This document shows, in pieces, positions 1-11,277 of a DNA stretch of 64,000 bases. Source of the DNA: JAJVID01 sp035275345 (GTDB lineage Bacteria; Acidobacteriota; Blastocatellia; RBC074); the NCBI GenBank assembly GCA_035275345.1, contig DATEMY010000358.1, positions 1 to 64,000 of the forward strand, given 5' to 3'. A program made the position numbers and the translations under genes. Under the pieces are notes generated by a model that had not been told where the DNA came from, made no database searches, and worked only from the letters and a program-made list of their open reading frames with translations. Each line of letters opens with the position of its first letter. Position 1 is the first letter of the stretch.

Positions 1-7
1 TTTTCAT

Positions 8-15
8 CCTCCTTT
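8..15 (-). promoter_or_regulatory. ribosome binding site of a gene starting off the left edge
   Basis: On the minus strand the bases just inside the left edge read AAAGGAGG, a near-perfect Shine-Dalgarno sequence, followed by ATGAAAA. The ATG directly abuts the SD and is badly spaced, so the real start codon probably lies a few bases beyond the window. No coding sequence of that gene is visible. Confidence 0.3.
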
Positions 16-379
16 GAATCGGTGATTGCTTTTGCACACTGATCTAAAATATCCATTGCATGTGTGGTTGACGACGGCGGAGAAACTGTTTTACAGCCAA
101 GGAAACCAGCAAAAAAACGCTGAAGGGCAAAAACCCGAATCAGATTCTTCTCGCTGATGGAAAAATCTGATTTCGGTAACGGCTAAAAACGGAGGCATCC
201 TTACAGAGAATGATTAGGCTGTCAACGAAATCCAGCTTCGCTCTTTAAAAATATTTGGGTAGGTGAAGGTTTGGGGTTACTATTGCTTTCACGATCATTT
301 GTGGCAGTCGTCTGAGTCGCGCCTGTGGCGCCTTTATTCAGCAGTCGCGTCACATCACTCACGTATGTGTCCGGAGGTT
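16..379. other. intergenic region, no gene seen
   Basis: No convincing coding frame. The one visible structure is an imperfect inverted repeat, 135-146 with 164-176, about 11 pairs with one bulged T. It could form a hairpin at the end of the leftward gene at 380-1408. It lacks a T tract on either strand, so a terminator role is only a guess. Confidence 0.3.
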
Positions 380-1408
380 TTAGTACTCAAGCGTGAGATA
401 CTTACTTTGGTCACAAGCGACAAAGATGAATGCCCCACCCCCGATATTTGCCGGCGTAATGCCCTCGGGCTGCAGGTCTTTATCCACTATCACCCGGTTC
501 CGGAGCTGAGCGCTCCAGTTGGTCGCGTCCCATTCCCAGATTCCAAAATCAGTCTTCTTAAGTTCCCTGGGAGCGCCGGAGACAATCAGGAACGCGTTTA
601 AGCGAGGGTCGAATTGAATGTCACGTATTCCTTGGCCCCCAAGCGGCAGCCGGATTACGCCCGATGGGCCGATCTCAAAGTTGCTCGTCGAAAACGGCCC
701 CTGGGAGTCCCGTAGTTTGATCGGGATGACGAGAGCTTGTCCCCCCGACTCGGGAGAGCGAAGGCCAAGCAACAATTGGCGCCGCTGCGGATCGAAGCCG
801 ATGCCTTCGATATCGAGACCTCCGCCTTCCCCCGCGCCTGCGGTACGCAACTCGGGAACTTTCTCAAATAGGAACTCACGCAAGCCTAAGGCGACCGCCA
901 CGTCACTCACGCGCTGACTCCGAGGGTCAAACGCGAAGCGCACAATCCCCGGTTGTCCGCTGGCGACGGACTTTGATTGAGAGCCGACGATGTAATAGTA
1001 GGCGCCGTCTGAGGTGATTCCTTCAGGATCTTCAATGCCCGTTCCTAGCGACACGGCTTGAACGGAGCCGATTTGCTTGCCCGATTTGTCGAGCCGCACC
1101 CATAAGACCGCACTCGGATTATTGTCATCTACGATCAGAATTCCGTCAGTGCCAGGAACAGAAATGGCCCCGGACGCCTCATACTTGCCTCCCTGAAAGG
1201 TGATTGCGTCGTGTTCGCGCTTGGATTTTTTCTTGGAGTCTGACGTCTGATTCTTGCTTTCCCGGTCATTCACAGTTGGAATATTTGATGGGGATAGCCC
1301 GTCTCGCCCCAGGTAACCTGCAATTGCTGCAATGAGGAGAAGAACGATTCCCCAAGAAATCGCACTTTCGTATAACGACCTTTTGGTCTCTTTTAAATTG
1401 TTCGTCAT
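380..1408 (-). CDS. membrane-anchored DUF3616-like beta-propeller protein
   Basis: 342 aa. The ATG at 1408 is preferred over upstream in-frame starts because CAGAGGGAG sits just before it. An N-terminal membrane segment (about residues 14-32, IVLLLIAAIAGYLG) is followed by a charged Lys/Ser linker and an exported domain. That domain has repeated blades (GILIVDDNNPSAV, GLDIEGIGFDP, QGIRDIQFDP, LQPEGITP), which fits DUF3616. A paralogue with the same motif order lies at 42698-43789, on the other side of the hydrogenase locus. Function unknown; the blades suggest a secreted or periplasmic binding or esterase-like fold. Confidence 0.7.
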   Translation of the reverse strand: MTNNLKETKRSLYESAISWGIVLLLIAAIAGYLGRDGLSPSNIPTVNDRESKNQTSDSKKKSKREHDAITFQGGKYEASGAISVPGTDGILIVDDNNPSAVLWVRLDKSGKQIGSVQAVSLGTGIEDPEGITSDGAYYYIVGSQSKSVASGQPGIVRFAFDPRSQRVSDVAVALGLREFLFEKVPELRTAGAGEGGGLDIEGIGFDPQRRQLLLGLRSPESGGQALVIPIKLRDSQGPFSTSNFEIGPSGVIRLPLGGQGIRDIQFDPRLNAFLIVSGAPRELKKTDFGIWEWDATNWSAQLRNRVIVDKDLQPEGITPANIGGGAFIFVACDQSKYLTLEY

Positions 1409-1738
1409 GCTCCCTCTGTGTGGCGCCCGCCCATTATATGGACAATGTGGACGCTCGGCGATGTGATTCGGAATCATCAAACGCCCAAAACTTCCTTTGC
1501 CAGGTTTCTTTCCCGTCACTTGAAAGTTTGGATCAGACTAAAACTGAATATATCGTTGATCGAAAAGGGAGCATTGACATTGTCGCTCGGCGTCTGGTCT
1601 TTCCCCTGCGCCGCGCCGGATATGAATAGTAATGCGAGGAAGGCGTTCAGGGAATGGCGCCGGCCTATCTGCGCATGTAAAATCTGTTCGACCTCTTCAT
1701 TTGTCAGACGGGGCGCCTTCGTTTAGAGGGTAGGGTCA
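1409..1738. other. intergenic region with an orphan open frame
   Basis: No supported gene. On the minus strand, 1516-1722 stays open for about 68 codons (reading LTNEEVEQILHAQIGRRH then a hydrophobic stretch) but has no ATG and no ribosome binding site. It may be a remnant of a small membrane protein or chance. Confidence 0.25.
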
Positions 1739-1969
1739 TCAAGTGTTAATCGTATCGTTGTAAGCCCCACATCCGTTGCAGATGAAAATCGGGCTGTTAA
1801 ATTCTTCCCTTTTCACCCCTTCAGCGAGAACGGCGCCGCACTGACCGCACAGCAGATTGTCGCCATATTTTCCTTTGAAAAGGATTGTAGAGTTCTCGGA
1901 GCCGGATCGGACAACAATCCGAGTATTTTCTGCGGGCACGGAGGTAAGTTTTAATCTCAGATCAGTCAT
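1739..1969 (-). CDS. small zinc-ribbon protein
   Basis: 76 aa. Two CxxC knuckles (CGQC near residue 40 and CNGC near 66) with a hydrophobic core between them indicate one zinc-ribbon fold. Small proteins of this type are usually nucleic-acid or protein adaptors, but no specific family is recognised. It stands alone on the minus strand between the DUF3616-like gene and the two-component operon. The Shine-Dalgarno sequence is weak (GAGAAG), so the start is the only available ATG rather than a proven one. Confidence 0.55.
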   Translation of the reverse strand: MTDLRLKLTSVPAENTRIVVRSGSENSTILFKGKYGDNLLCGQCGAVLAEGVKREEFNSPIFICNGCGAYNDTINT

Positions 1970-2258
1970 TACGACACTTCTCGCCTTGCTGGTTTTCCGC
2001 CCGTCTCGTATGAGTCGTCAAACTGCGAATGAGCCAAACAAGAATCAAGCGCTCAGATATTCTTTTAGCTTTTCAGGGGCTGACTAAGGGAATTGAAAGT
2101 TTCGGGCATGAACGAGATCATGCCGTATTCTCACGGAGAATCGTCTCACGAAAATATCGAAGTCTTATTTGTAAGACTAGCGATTCATTAAAGCCTTCCA
2201 CAGGCGCCCTTTAGTCGTGGGTATACTGCAACATCGGCGCAATGAATCTTACAGATAT

Positions 2259-2278
2259 GAAGGTAACCGGAAGGTAAC
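2259..2278 (+). promoter_or_regulatory. direct repeat, candidate OmpR-type operator
   Basis: GAAGGTAAC occurs at 2259-2267 and again at 2270-2278, an 11-bp period or one helical turn. OmpR/PhoB-family regulators bind such tandem half-sites, and the site lies about 45 bp upstream of the putative -35 of an OmpR-type regulator gene. Autoregulation is an inference. Confidence 0.4.
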
Positions 2279-2320
2279 AGCGTGAAAAGAATTGAGCCTG
2301 TTAAATACGGAAGACGCGCG

Positions 2321-2350
2321 TTCACTTAAATTGGCGCACCAAACTATAAT
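2321..2350 (+). promoter_or_regulatory. sigma70-type promoter of the two-component operon
   Basis: -35 TTCACT (2321-2326) and a perfect -10 TATAAT (2345-2350), spacer 18 bp. The start codon at 2394 follows a GGAGG at 2383-2387. Confidence 0.55.
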
Positions 2351-2393
2351 GAAACAGGCGTGCTAACGCTCAGCGAATTAGTGGAGGTGGCGA

Positions 2394-3083
2394 ATGCGAA
2401 TCCTGCTCGTCGAAGATGAATTGAACACTGCGAACCTGCTCGCCAAAGGGCTGCGTGAGGATACTTATGCCGTAGACGTCGCCAGCGACGGTGAGCAGGC
2501 GTTGGCGCAGGCTTACTTGACTGATTATGACCTGGTCATATTGGATGTCATGTTGCCGCTCAAGGACGGGTTTGCCGTCTGTCGAGAGTTGCGCTCGACA
2601 GGGTCAGCGATGCCGATCCTGATGCTGACAGCGCGGGATGAGGTAGAGGATCGTATTAGAGGACTCGATACCGGAGCCGATGACTATTTGGTCAAGCCCT
2701 TCAATTTTGAAGAGCTGCTGGCCCGGGTGCGCGCGCTCCTGCGCCGGAAAGAGGCGCTCCATCCGGAAGTCATCAACATCGCGGATCTCGCCCTTAACAC
2801 CCGATCGCGCCGAGTGACACGCGGAGGCGCCAAAATAGAGTTGACGGCCAAAGAATACGCCCTCCTTGAATATCTGGCCCGGCGCGCCAATGAAGTAGTC
2901 GGCCGGGCCGAGCTCGCCGAACACGTCTGGGACGAAAGTTTTGATCCTTTCTCAAAAGCCATTGAAGTCTCCATTCAGAGATTGCGCCGCAAGATAGACG
3001 AGGAACATCCGCAAAAACTGATTCACACCCGGCGCGGGGAGGGTTACATCCTGATCGCGAAGGAAGCGGACGCCAATGTTTAA
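2394..3083 (+). CDS. OmpR/PhoB-family response regulator
   Basis: 229 aa cytoplasmic transcription factor. The receiver domain (about 1-115) has the acidic pocket E7-D8, phospho-acceptor D51 in VILDVMLP, and K in the LVKPF motif. The winged-helix DNA-binding domain (about 128-222) ends with the typical RLRRKID and TRRGEGYIL. GGAGG lies 6 nt before the ATG. It overlaps the sensor kinase gene by 8 bp, so the pair is translationally coupled. No target is known. The hydrogenase operon starts 400 bp downstream, so control of hydrogen metabolism is possible but unproven. Confidence 0.93.
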   Translation: MRILLVEDELNTANLLAKGLREDTYAVDVASDGEQALAQAYLTDYDLVILDVMLPLKDGFAVCRELRSTGSAMPILMLTARDEVEDRIRGLDTGADDYLVKPFNFEELLARVRALLRRKEALHPEVINIADLALNTRSRRVTRGGAKIELTAKEYALLEYLARRANEVVGRAELAEHVWDESFDPFSKAIEVSIQRLRRKIDEEHPQKLIHTRRGEGYILIAKEADANV

Positions 3084-4530
3084 TTCAGTCAGGACACGTT
3101 TGACGTTGTGGTATGTGAGCGTGCTCGCGGTAGTGCTCGTGGCGTCCAGCATCACTCTTTATGCGCTGGTGTCGCGCGCATTGTACGAGAATATGGACAA
3201 TGATCTGCATTCACTTCTCGAAGTCACTGCGCGTTCGTTCGAGAATGACCTGAAGGAGGATAAATCCGACCAGATCGCCGCCCAGAGCACAACGGCGGAA
3301 ATGTCCCAATCTATACAGTCATTACGGATCTTTGATATCAATAGGCGACTGCTCGGCGGCAATCATCCTGATGTAGACCTTCGGTCGAAGCTGCCGGATT
3401 TTAATTCGATCCCCGCTGATGATATCTTTGTCACAACGGTCGCCGAGGACGATGACGCCGGCGAGTATCATCGCGTTATGTTGCGTCGCGTAACCGTCCC
3501 GCCGGCGAACACCCCCTACATCATTGTGGCGAGCCAATCGCTTGAAGACCTCGAAAAAGAGTTGAAGGCTATTCGAGACCCTCTCCTCTACGTGGGGCCA
3601 CTCGCGCTTCTGTTGGCGGGCATCGGCGGCTGGCTGCTCGCGCGTAAAAGTCTCGCGCCTGTCGTGACCATGGCCGAGAGCGCGCGCCGGATCGGGGCGG
3701 AAAACCTGGGGCAGCAGCTTCCCATCGCCAATCCGCATGACGAACTCGGCCAACTTGCCACTGTCTTCAATGAATTGTTGGCGCGCCTCAATGACGCTTT
3801 CTCAAAACAGCAGCGAGCTAACGAACAGCAGCGGCAATTTATGGCCGACGCCTCACACGAATTGCGCACCCCGCTCATGCTGATCAATACGGCAGCCGGC
3901 GTCACATTAAGGAAGGACGATCGTCCCAGAGATGAATATCGCGAAACAATAAAGGTGATGGATAAGGAGGCGCAGCGCCTCGCCCAGATCGTCAAAGATA
4001 TGTTCGTCCTCTCCCGCGCCGATGCGGAACAATACCCGCTACAAAAACGGACGCTCTACCTGAACGATTTGTTAGAGGAAGTGGCGCGCACAAGCGATCT
4101 CTTAGCGGTTGAAAAGGGAGTGAAACTGGTCGTCACGAAGCCGCCCGAAGCGAACTTCTATGGCGACGAAGATTTGTTGCGACGAATGTTGCTGAACTTA
4201 GTAGATAACGCTATTCGGCACACCCCGGCTGGAGGCGTTATACAGTTGAATCTGGAGCAGAAGACAAACAATTACGTGTTTTCCATTTCCGACACTGGCT
4301 CGGGTATCCCAGCGGATGCGCAAGCCCACATATTCGAGCGGTTTTATCGCGTCGATAAAGCGCGCGCACGCGCGGAAGCATTGAGTGGCGGCGGCGCGGG
4401 ATTGGGTCTCTCCATTGCCCTTTGGATCGCGCAGGTCCATGGCGGCAGCCTCTCGCTCGCTAATTCCAACTCGAACGGCACGACATTCGTCGCCCAACTC
4501 CCGCTTGATAGACTCGCTTCGCCTTCCTAG
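3076..4530 (+). CDS. membrane sensor histidine kinase
   Basis: 484 aa. TM1 is near residues 12-32, followed by an extracytoplasmic sensing region of about 130 residues, TM2 near 172-190 and a HAMP linker to about 240. The HisKA dimerisation helix carries the phospho-His near 261 (FMADASHELRTPL). The HATPase domain has the N box (NLVDNAIRHTPAGG), G1 box (SDTGSGIP) and G2 box (GGGAGLGLSIA). It is the partner of the overlapping OmpR-type regulator. The sensing region resembles no ligand-binding fold I can name, so the signal is unknown. Confidence 0.93.
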   Translation: MFNSVRTRLTLWYVSVLAVVLVASSITLYALVSRALYENMDNDLHSLLEVTARSFENDLKEDKSDQIAAQSTTAEMSQSIQSLRIFDINRRLLGGNHPDVDLRSKLPDFNSIPADDIFVTTVAEDDDAGEYHRVMLRRVTVPPANTPYIIVASQSLEDLEKELKAIRDPLLYVGPLALLLAGIGGWLLARKSLAPVVTMAESARRIGAENLGQQLPIANPHDELGQLATVFNELLARLNDAFSKQQRANEQQRQFMADASHELRTPLMLINTAAGVTLRKDDRPRDEYRETIKVMDKEAQRLAQIVKDMFVLSRADAEQYPLQKRTLYLNDLLEEVARTSDLLAVEKGVKLVVTKPPEANFYGDEDLLRRMLLNLVDNAIRHTPAGGVIQLNLEQKTNNYVFSISDTGSGIPADAQAHIFERFYRVDKARARAEALSGGGAGLGLSIALWIAQVHGGSLSLANSNSNGTTFVAQLPLDRLASPS

Positions 4531-4931
4531 CTCCGGCATTCTTTGCTACCTCACGCCTTGGCCTCGCCGGCCGTACTTCACCCGCGCTCTTCTCTTCCGT
4601 GAATGCCGATGGGGCCGACTCACCGAGTCTTACCGCTTCGCAGGCTTCGGTCAGAAATCCCAACACAATAAATTGAGGATGCGGACGCCAAGGTTCAGAG
4701 AGAAGCTCCTGGTCTGCGTCGAGGACTGTTTGGCAAACTGAGGCGCGAGACGTCATGAATTAGTTATTTCCGCCAGTTTATCGTGAACGGGGACTTTTTT
4801 TTTCCTCGATGATTATTTTTCCCCGCAGATTTCGCATGTATGAGGGGAAGGCGACTGCGGGTAGTGATACGCGGTGATCATCTTCGAAGGCGCAATTTAG
4901 GAGCCGCCAAGCGGCTTCTCAGGGGATATTT
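4531..4931 (+). other. leader region of hydrogenase operon 1
   Basis: No credible gene in 400 bp. Three structures are visible: a T9 run at 4795-4803 without a clear stem, an inverted repeat CCCGCAG/CTGCGGG at 4822-4828 and 4855-4861, and a tight hairpin AGCCGC-CAA-GCGGCT at 4902-4916 directly before the ribosome binding site of the small-subunit gene. The last could affect translation of the hydrogenase. I see no sigma54 or clear sigma70 promoter. Confidence 0.35.
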
Positions 4932-5780
4932 ATGTCTATATACTCAGGACAACTAAAGCAATTATCATCAGAACAACTTCGGGCTTTTTCGGGTCTAGAC
5001 AAAGAAGCGACTTTATTGTGGATCGAATGCGGTTCCTGCAACGGCGAATCAATGGCGATTCTCGGCGCGGAAGGACCAGGCAAGACAGGCGACAATCTGT
5101 CCGACTTTCTGACAAGCGAGCAAGTCAGACTGCTCTGGCATCCGTCGCTTTCCGAGACCACGCCGAAAGAGGCCGCCGCAATCATTGACCGCATCCTGGC
5201 CGGCGAAGAGGAACTGACGATCCTCTGTGTCGAGGGCAGTATCATCAACGGCCCGCACGGAACGGGGATGTACGATACATTCGACGGCCGGCCAAAGCGC
5301 GACATCATCCGAGAGTTATGCGCCCAAGCCGAATATGTGATCGCGATGGGCGCTTGCGCCGCCTTCGGCGGGATTCCAGCGGCGCCCCCGAATCCCACCG
5401 AAAGCTGTGGCCTGCAATTCACCAACGAACAGCCTGGCGGTCTGCTCGGCCCAGAGTGGAGATCGAAAGCGGGTCTGCCCGTAATCAATATTTCCGGTTG
5501 CCCGGCGGACGCCAAGACGATGATCAAGACCATGAGCATGATCCTTGACGGAGCGCCGCTCGAACTCGACAAATTCAATCGGCCAGTGACCGTCGGCCCT
5601 TGCTTGTCGGATGGCGTCAACAAGCGCTGCGGGACAGCCGAGAAAGTCGGTTATTCCTGCGTCGGGTGCATCGGCGCAAAGTTCCCTCTTAACAAGCCGC
5701 TGTTCCGCCAAGTGGAGCGGCCGAAGAAGGAACCACTGGCGCTCCCACAATGTGAAATGTTATTTTTGCCAGCCGGCTGA
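4932..5780 (+). CDS. [NiFe] hydrogenase small subunit, cytosolic, short relay
   Basis: 282 aa electron-transfer subunit. There is no Tat signal, so the enzyme should stay in the cytoplasm. Proximal-cluster ligands appear as C33 and C36 (ECGSCNGES), C142 (GACAAFGG) and C190 (SGCPADA). C-terminally only four more well-placed cysteines are seen (C224, C233, C243, C246; motif SCVGCIGAKFP). The long His/Cys segment that builds the medial and distal clusters of group 1 and typical group 2 enzymes is missing. That suggests two clusters instead of three. AGGGGA precedes the ATG. It is the first gene of the hydrogenase-hyp operon and lies 28 bp from the large-subunit gene. Confidence 0.85.
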   Translation: MSIYSGQLKQLSSEQLRAFSGLDKEATLLWIECGSCNGESMAILGAEGPGKTGDNLSDFLTSEQVRLLWHPSLSETTPKEAAAIIDRILAGEEELTILCVEGSIINGPHGTGMYDTFDGRPKRDIIRELCAQAEYVIAMGACAAFGGIPAAPPNPTESCGLQFTNEQPGGLLGPEWRSKAGLPVINISGCPADAKTMIKTMSMILDGAPLELDKFNRPVTVGPCLSDGVNKRCGTAEKVGYSCVGCIGAKFPLNKPLFRQVERPKKEPLALPQCEMLFLPAG

Positions 5781-5808
5781 CAATCCGCCGGGGATGGAGA
5801 ATCGGTGA

Positions 5809-7344
5809 ATGGCTAGGCGAATTATCAAGATGGATCTGAATCGTGTCGAAGGTGACCTCGAAATCAAGTTGGAGGTCGACGACCACACGGTCACCGACGC
5901 CTGGTGCGTGGGCACGATGTACCGGGGCTTTGAGCAGATTCTGGTCGGGCGCGATCCCAAAGACGCGCTCGTCATCACGCCTCGCATCTGCGGCATTTGC
6001 AGCACGTCGCAGCTCTACGCCGCCACTTCGGCGCTGGAGGTGGCTTTTCAATCTCCGCTGGCCCCTAACGGCACACGCATCCGCAACCTATGTCTGATGG
6101 CGGAGGCGGTGATGAGCGATGCGCGACATACGTTCCTCATGTTCGCGCCTGACCTCTGCAATGAAGCGTATCGAGGTCAGCCGCTCTATGACGAGGCGCT
6201 CGCCCTCTTTGAGCCTCCGTTCAAAGGTCGCGTCGCCAGAGAGACCGTCCAAAATTCAAAACAGATCCTGGGCATTGTCATCGCCTTCGGAGGCCAGTGG
6301 CCCCATGCGACTTATATGGCGCCGGGCGGCGTGACCTGCGAGCTGACGTCAGAGTCTCTGGCAGCCTGTCTGACGTCGATTGACGCCTATACGGAATGGT
6401 ACGAGCAGGTGGCGCTGGGCTGTAGCTCAGAACGATGGCTCGCGCTGCGCACGATGGATGACTTCTTCGCGTGGCTCGATGAGGACGAAGCTCGTCAGCG
6501 GAGCGCCGTTGGCGTCTTCACGCGCTTCGGTCGCGCGATCGGCCTGCATCGGACTGGCTTGGGCACGCCGCATTTACTCAGCGCCGGCTCTTACTACGAT
6601 CCCGAACAATGGCGCCCGCCATTCGCAGAACGCCATTGCCTGCTACCATCCGGTTTCTACAACGGGCAGACGCGCCAGGTCGAACCCTTCGACCCAGGCG
6701 AGATCGCTGAGCATGTGCGCTACTCCTGGTACGTTGATTACGGTGGCGGACGCCATCCGTGGGAGGGCGAAACACAACCTGATTATCAATCGGAGAGCGA
6801 TCGTTACACATACGCCAAGGCCCCGCGCTACCGGGATCAGGTCGTGCAACTCGGTCCCCTGTCAGACCTGATTATTGCCGGAGACTCATTGCTCACTTCC
6901 TTCTTCCAGGCGGAGGGGGCGAATACCTGGCTAAGGCAATTCGCGCGACTCCACCGGCCCGTCTCTCTGCTTCAGCAAATGCGCCGCACAGTGATGGAGT
7001 TGCAACAACATTTCAGCGAGCCGACCTTCATCAAATCGACCCCGGGAACGGATGGCGACGGTTGCGGCTTGATCAACGCCGCGCGCGGTAGCCTGGGGCA
7101 TTGGGTGAATATCAAAAACGGCCGGATCGCCAATTATCAAGTGATCACGCCGACCAGTTGGAACGGCTCGCCGCGCGATTCATCGGGCCGCCGCGGGCAC
7201 TGGGAGGAGAGCTTCATCGGCCTTGAGATCAAAGACCTCGATAATCCGATCGAATTATGTCACGTCGTCCGCTCTCACGACGCATGCCTCGTCTGCACAG
7301 TGCATTTCACGAAGAGCGGGAAGAAGAGGACTTTTCTCGTTTGA
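5809..7344 (+). CDS. [NiFe] hydrogenase large subunit (group 2-like motifs)
   Basis: 511 aa catalytic subunit holding the Ni-Fe(CN)2CO site. The N-terminal ligand motif is RICGIC (C61, C64) followed by STSQ, the style of group 2 uptake and sensory enzymes. GGQWPHATYMAPGGV also fits that group. The C-terminal motif is DACLVCTVH (C493, C496, H499), with Ala where Pro is usual (DPCxxC). Twelve residues follow the His and should be removed by the protease encoded next. The stop overlaps the protease start (TGATG). Exact subgroup not resolved by eye. Confidence 0.9.
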   Translation: MARRIIKMDLNRVEGDLEIKLEVDDHTVTDAWCVGTMYRGFEQILVGRDPKDALVITPRICGICSTSQLYAATSALEVAFQSPLAPNGTRIRNLCLMAEAVMSDARHTFLMFAPDLCNEAYRGQPLYDEALALFEPPFKGRVARETVQNSKQILGIVIAFGGQWPHATYMAPGGVTCELTSESLAACLTSIDAYTEWYEQVALGCSSERWLALRTMDDFFAWLDEDEARQRSAVGVFTRFGRAIGLHRTGLGTPHLLSAGSYYDPEQWRPPFAERHCLLPSGFYNGQTRQVEPFDPGEIAEHVRYSWYVDYGGGRHPWEGETQPDYQSESDRYTYAKAPRYRDQVVQLGPLSDLIIAGDSLLTSFFQAEGANTWLRQFARLHRPVSLLQQMRRTVMELQQHFSEPTFIKSTPGTDGDGCGLINAARGSLGHWVNIKNGRIANYQVITPTSWNGSPRDSSGRRGHWEESFIGLEIKDLDNPIELCHVVRSHDACLVCTVHFTKSGKKRTFLV

Positions 7345-7799
7345 TGATTCATGTAATCTGCTTCGGCAATCTCTGGCAAGGCGACGACGGCTTCGGCGTT
7401 CGGGTGTTTCAGCGCTTATGTGACCGGAGCGATTGGCCCGCTCACGTCAAAATGTTCGAAGCGGGCACGGCGGGACTCGCCGCCCTCGATTACTTTGAAG
7501 ATTGTCGCAAAGTGGTGATCGTGGATGCGCTCAAGACTGGCGGCGCGCCAGGCCGCGTCTGTCGCTTAGCGCTGGACGAGATAGACGCGCCCGATGAAAC
7601 ATATAGTCTGCACCAACTTGGAGTTAATCATCTGCTGGCGGCGATGAATGCCGCCTTCGCCGGGCGCGATACGCCGGAGGTCGTGGTGATCGGCGCCGAG
7701 GTCGGCGAGATTGATCCTTTCACTGACCGGCTCAGTCCGGCGCTGGAAGCCGCGCTGGAGCCGGTAATCGGTTTGATCATAAATGAATGCGCGAATTGA
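7344..7799 (+). CDS. hydrogenase maturation protease (HyaD/HycI family)
   Basis: 151 aa. The ATG at 7344 overlaps the large-subunit stop by one base, and the protein then begins MIHVICFGNLWQGDDGFG, the family N-terminus with the GNxxxxDDG motif. Longer in-frame starts would lie inside the large-subunit gene. These endopeptidases check Ni insertion and cut the C-terminal tail after the L2 His. The natural substrate is the large subunit encoded directly upstream. A second protease gene at 34274-34801 serves the group 1h enzyme. Confidence 0.88.
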   Translation: MIHVICFGNLWQGDDGFGVRVFQRLCDRSDWPAHVKMFEAGTAGLAALDYFEDCRKVVIVDALKTGGAPGRVCRLALDEIDAPDETYSLHQLGVNHLLAAMNAAFAGRDTPEVVVIGAEVGEIDPFTDRLSPALEAALEPVIGLIINECAN

Positions 7800-7844
7800 G
7801 CCTGATTCAAGCCTTGTTGGAAACTATCCGCGAAGTGACAAGCC

Positions 7845-8210
7845 ATGCACGAAGCCTCAATTGTCCGAAGCGTGATTGACATCGCCGAGAGCGAAGCCCG
7901 AAAACACGGCGGGCCGAACATCCGCAAGATCAAGTTGAAAGTCGGTGAATTCAGAGGCGTAGTGAAAGAGGCGCTGGAATTTTCATTCGCCGCGCTCAAG
8001 AAAGACACGCTGGCGGCCGAAGCCGAGCTGGAAGTGGAAACCGTCCGGCTGCGAGTCGAATGCGGCGCCTGCGGGCCGGTTGATTGCCCGATGAATGATT
8101 TCAATCTGCTTTGCCCGCGATGCGGCGAGTCGCTGACGATCGTCGAGGGCCAGGAAATGCAGGTTGAATACATTGATCTTGAAGATGCGGAGGCAATATG
8201 CACCAGGTAA
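7845..8210 (+). CDS. hypA: hydrogenase nickel incorporation protein HypA (set 1)
   Basis: 121 aa. It starts with the invariant MHE that forms the nickel site (MHEASIVRSVIDIAE). Two CxxC pairs (CGAC near 72 and CPRC near 90) form the structural zinc site. HypA works with HypB to deliver Ni to the large-subunit precursor. The gene overlaps hypB by 13 bp. It is distinct in sequence from the second hypA at 35997-36344, so the two sets are not a recent duplication. Confidence 0.93.
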   Translation: MHEASIVRSVIDIAESEARKHGGPNIRKIKLKVGEFRGVVKEALEFSFAALKKDTLAAEAELEVETVRLRVECGACGPVDCPMNDFNLLCPRCGESLTIVEGQEMQVEYIDLEDAEAICTR

Positions 8211-8862
8211 TGATTGGCGCCGACATCCTCGAAGCCAATGAACAGATGGCCGGCCACAACCGTGGACACTTCAAAGACCATGGCGTTTACGTGGTCAACC
8301 TGATGTCCGCCCCCGGCGCGGGTAAGACTTCGGTGTTGGAACAAACCATCAATCGGATCAAGGGCGCCCACAGGCTTGGCGTGATCGAAGGCGATCTGAT
8401 GACCACAATTGACGCCGATCGGATCAGCGCGCTGGGTGTGCCTTCGTACCAGATCACGACCGGTACGGTCTGCCATTTGGATGCGAAGATGGTTCACAGC
8501 GCCCTGCATAACTTCAAAATTGATGATCTCGACCTGCTCTTTATCGAAAATGTGGGCAATCTGGTCTGCCCAGCTGAGTTTAACCTCGGTGAAGATTTGC
8601 GCGTGATGGTTTACAGCACAGTGGAAGGAGCGGAAAAGCCGAAGAAATACCCGATCATGTTTCACGAATCCGAAGCTGTGTTACTCAACAAGGTTGACCT
8701 GCTCCCCTATTCCGGCGTCAGCCTGGACGAGTTGCGCCGCAACGTGCTCGAAGTCAACCCTGAAACGATGATCTTCCCCATCTCTTGCCGCACCGGAGAA
8801 GGCGTTGACGAATGGACCGCATGGCTCAAACAGAAAATAGAGTTCGGAAATGGCGCCCGAAG

Positions 8863-8875
<13 letters not shown>
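8198..8875 (+). CDS. hypB: hydrogenase nickel incorporation GTPase HypB (set 1)
   Basis: 225 aa SIMIBI-class GTPase. P-loop SAPGAGKTS near residues 32-40, metal-site motif VCHLD, switch-region FIENVGNLVCP, and base-recognition LNKVDL. There is no His-rich N-terminus, so it is a metallochaperone GTPase without a nickel-storage tail. It acts with HypA. The start lies inside hypA, and the end runs into hypF, which points to one tightly coupled transcript. Confidence 0.93.
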
Positions 8876-11214
<2,339 letters not shown>

Positions 11215-11277
11215 AGCTCCGCGATTATAGATGGAGCTTGTCTCTCGGCTTACGCGGCTTTCCGCCGCCGCGGAGAC
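11215..11277 (-). repeat. hairpin cluster, possible right end of an IS200/IS605-type element
   Basis: Directly downstream of the TnpB remnant's stop (minus strand) lie nested inverted repeats: GTCTC/GAGAC (11240-11244, 11273-11277) around CGCGG/CCGCG, and AGCTCC/GGAGCT (11215-11220, 11233-11238). IS200/IS605 ends form hairpins and carry the guide-RNA scaffold, so this may be a decayed right end. Position is the main argument. Confidence 0.3.

Noticed and set aside
380..601. Plus-strand frame 263-601 overlapping the DUF3616-like gene
   Set aside because: No ribosome binding site or motif, and it lies mostly opposite a well-supported minus-strand gene.
4385..4756. Small frames on both strands after the histidine kinase
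   Set aside because: They overlap the kinase end and have no motifs, SD or plausible composition.
4531..4931. Sigma54 promoter or riboswitch before hydrogenase 1
   Set aside because: No GG-N10-GC element of the right form and no aptamer-like conserved core; only simple inverted repeats.
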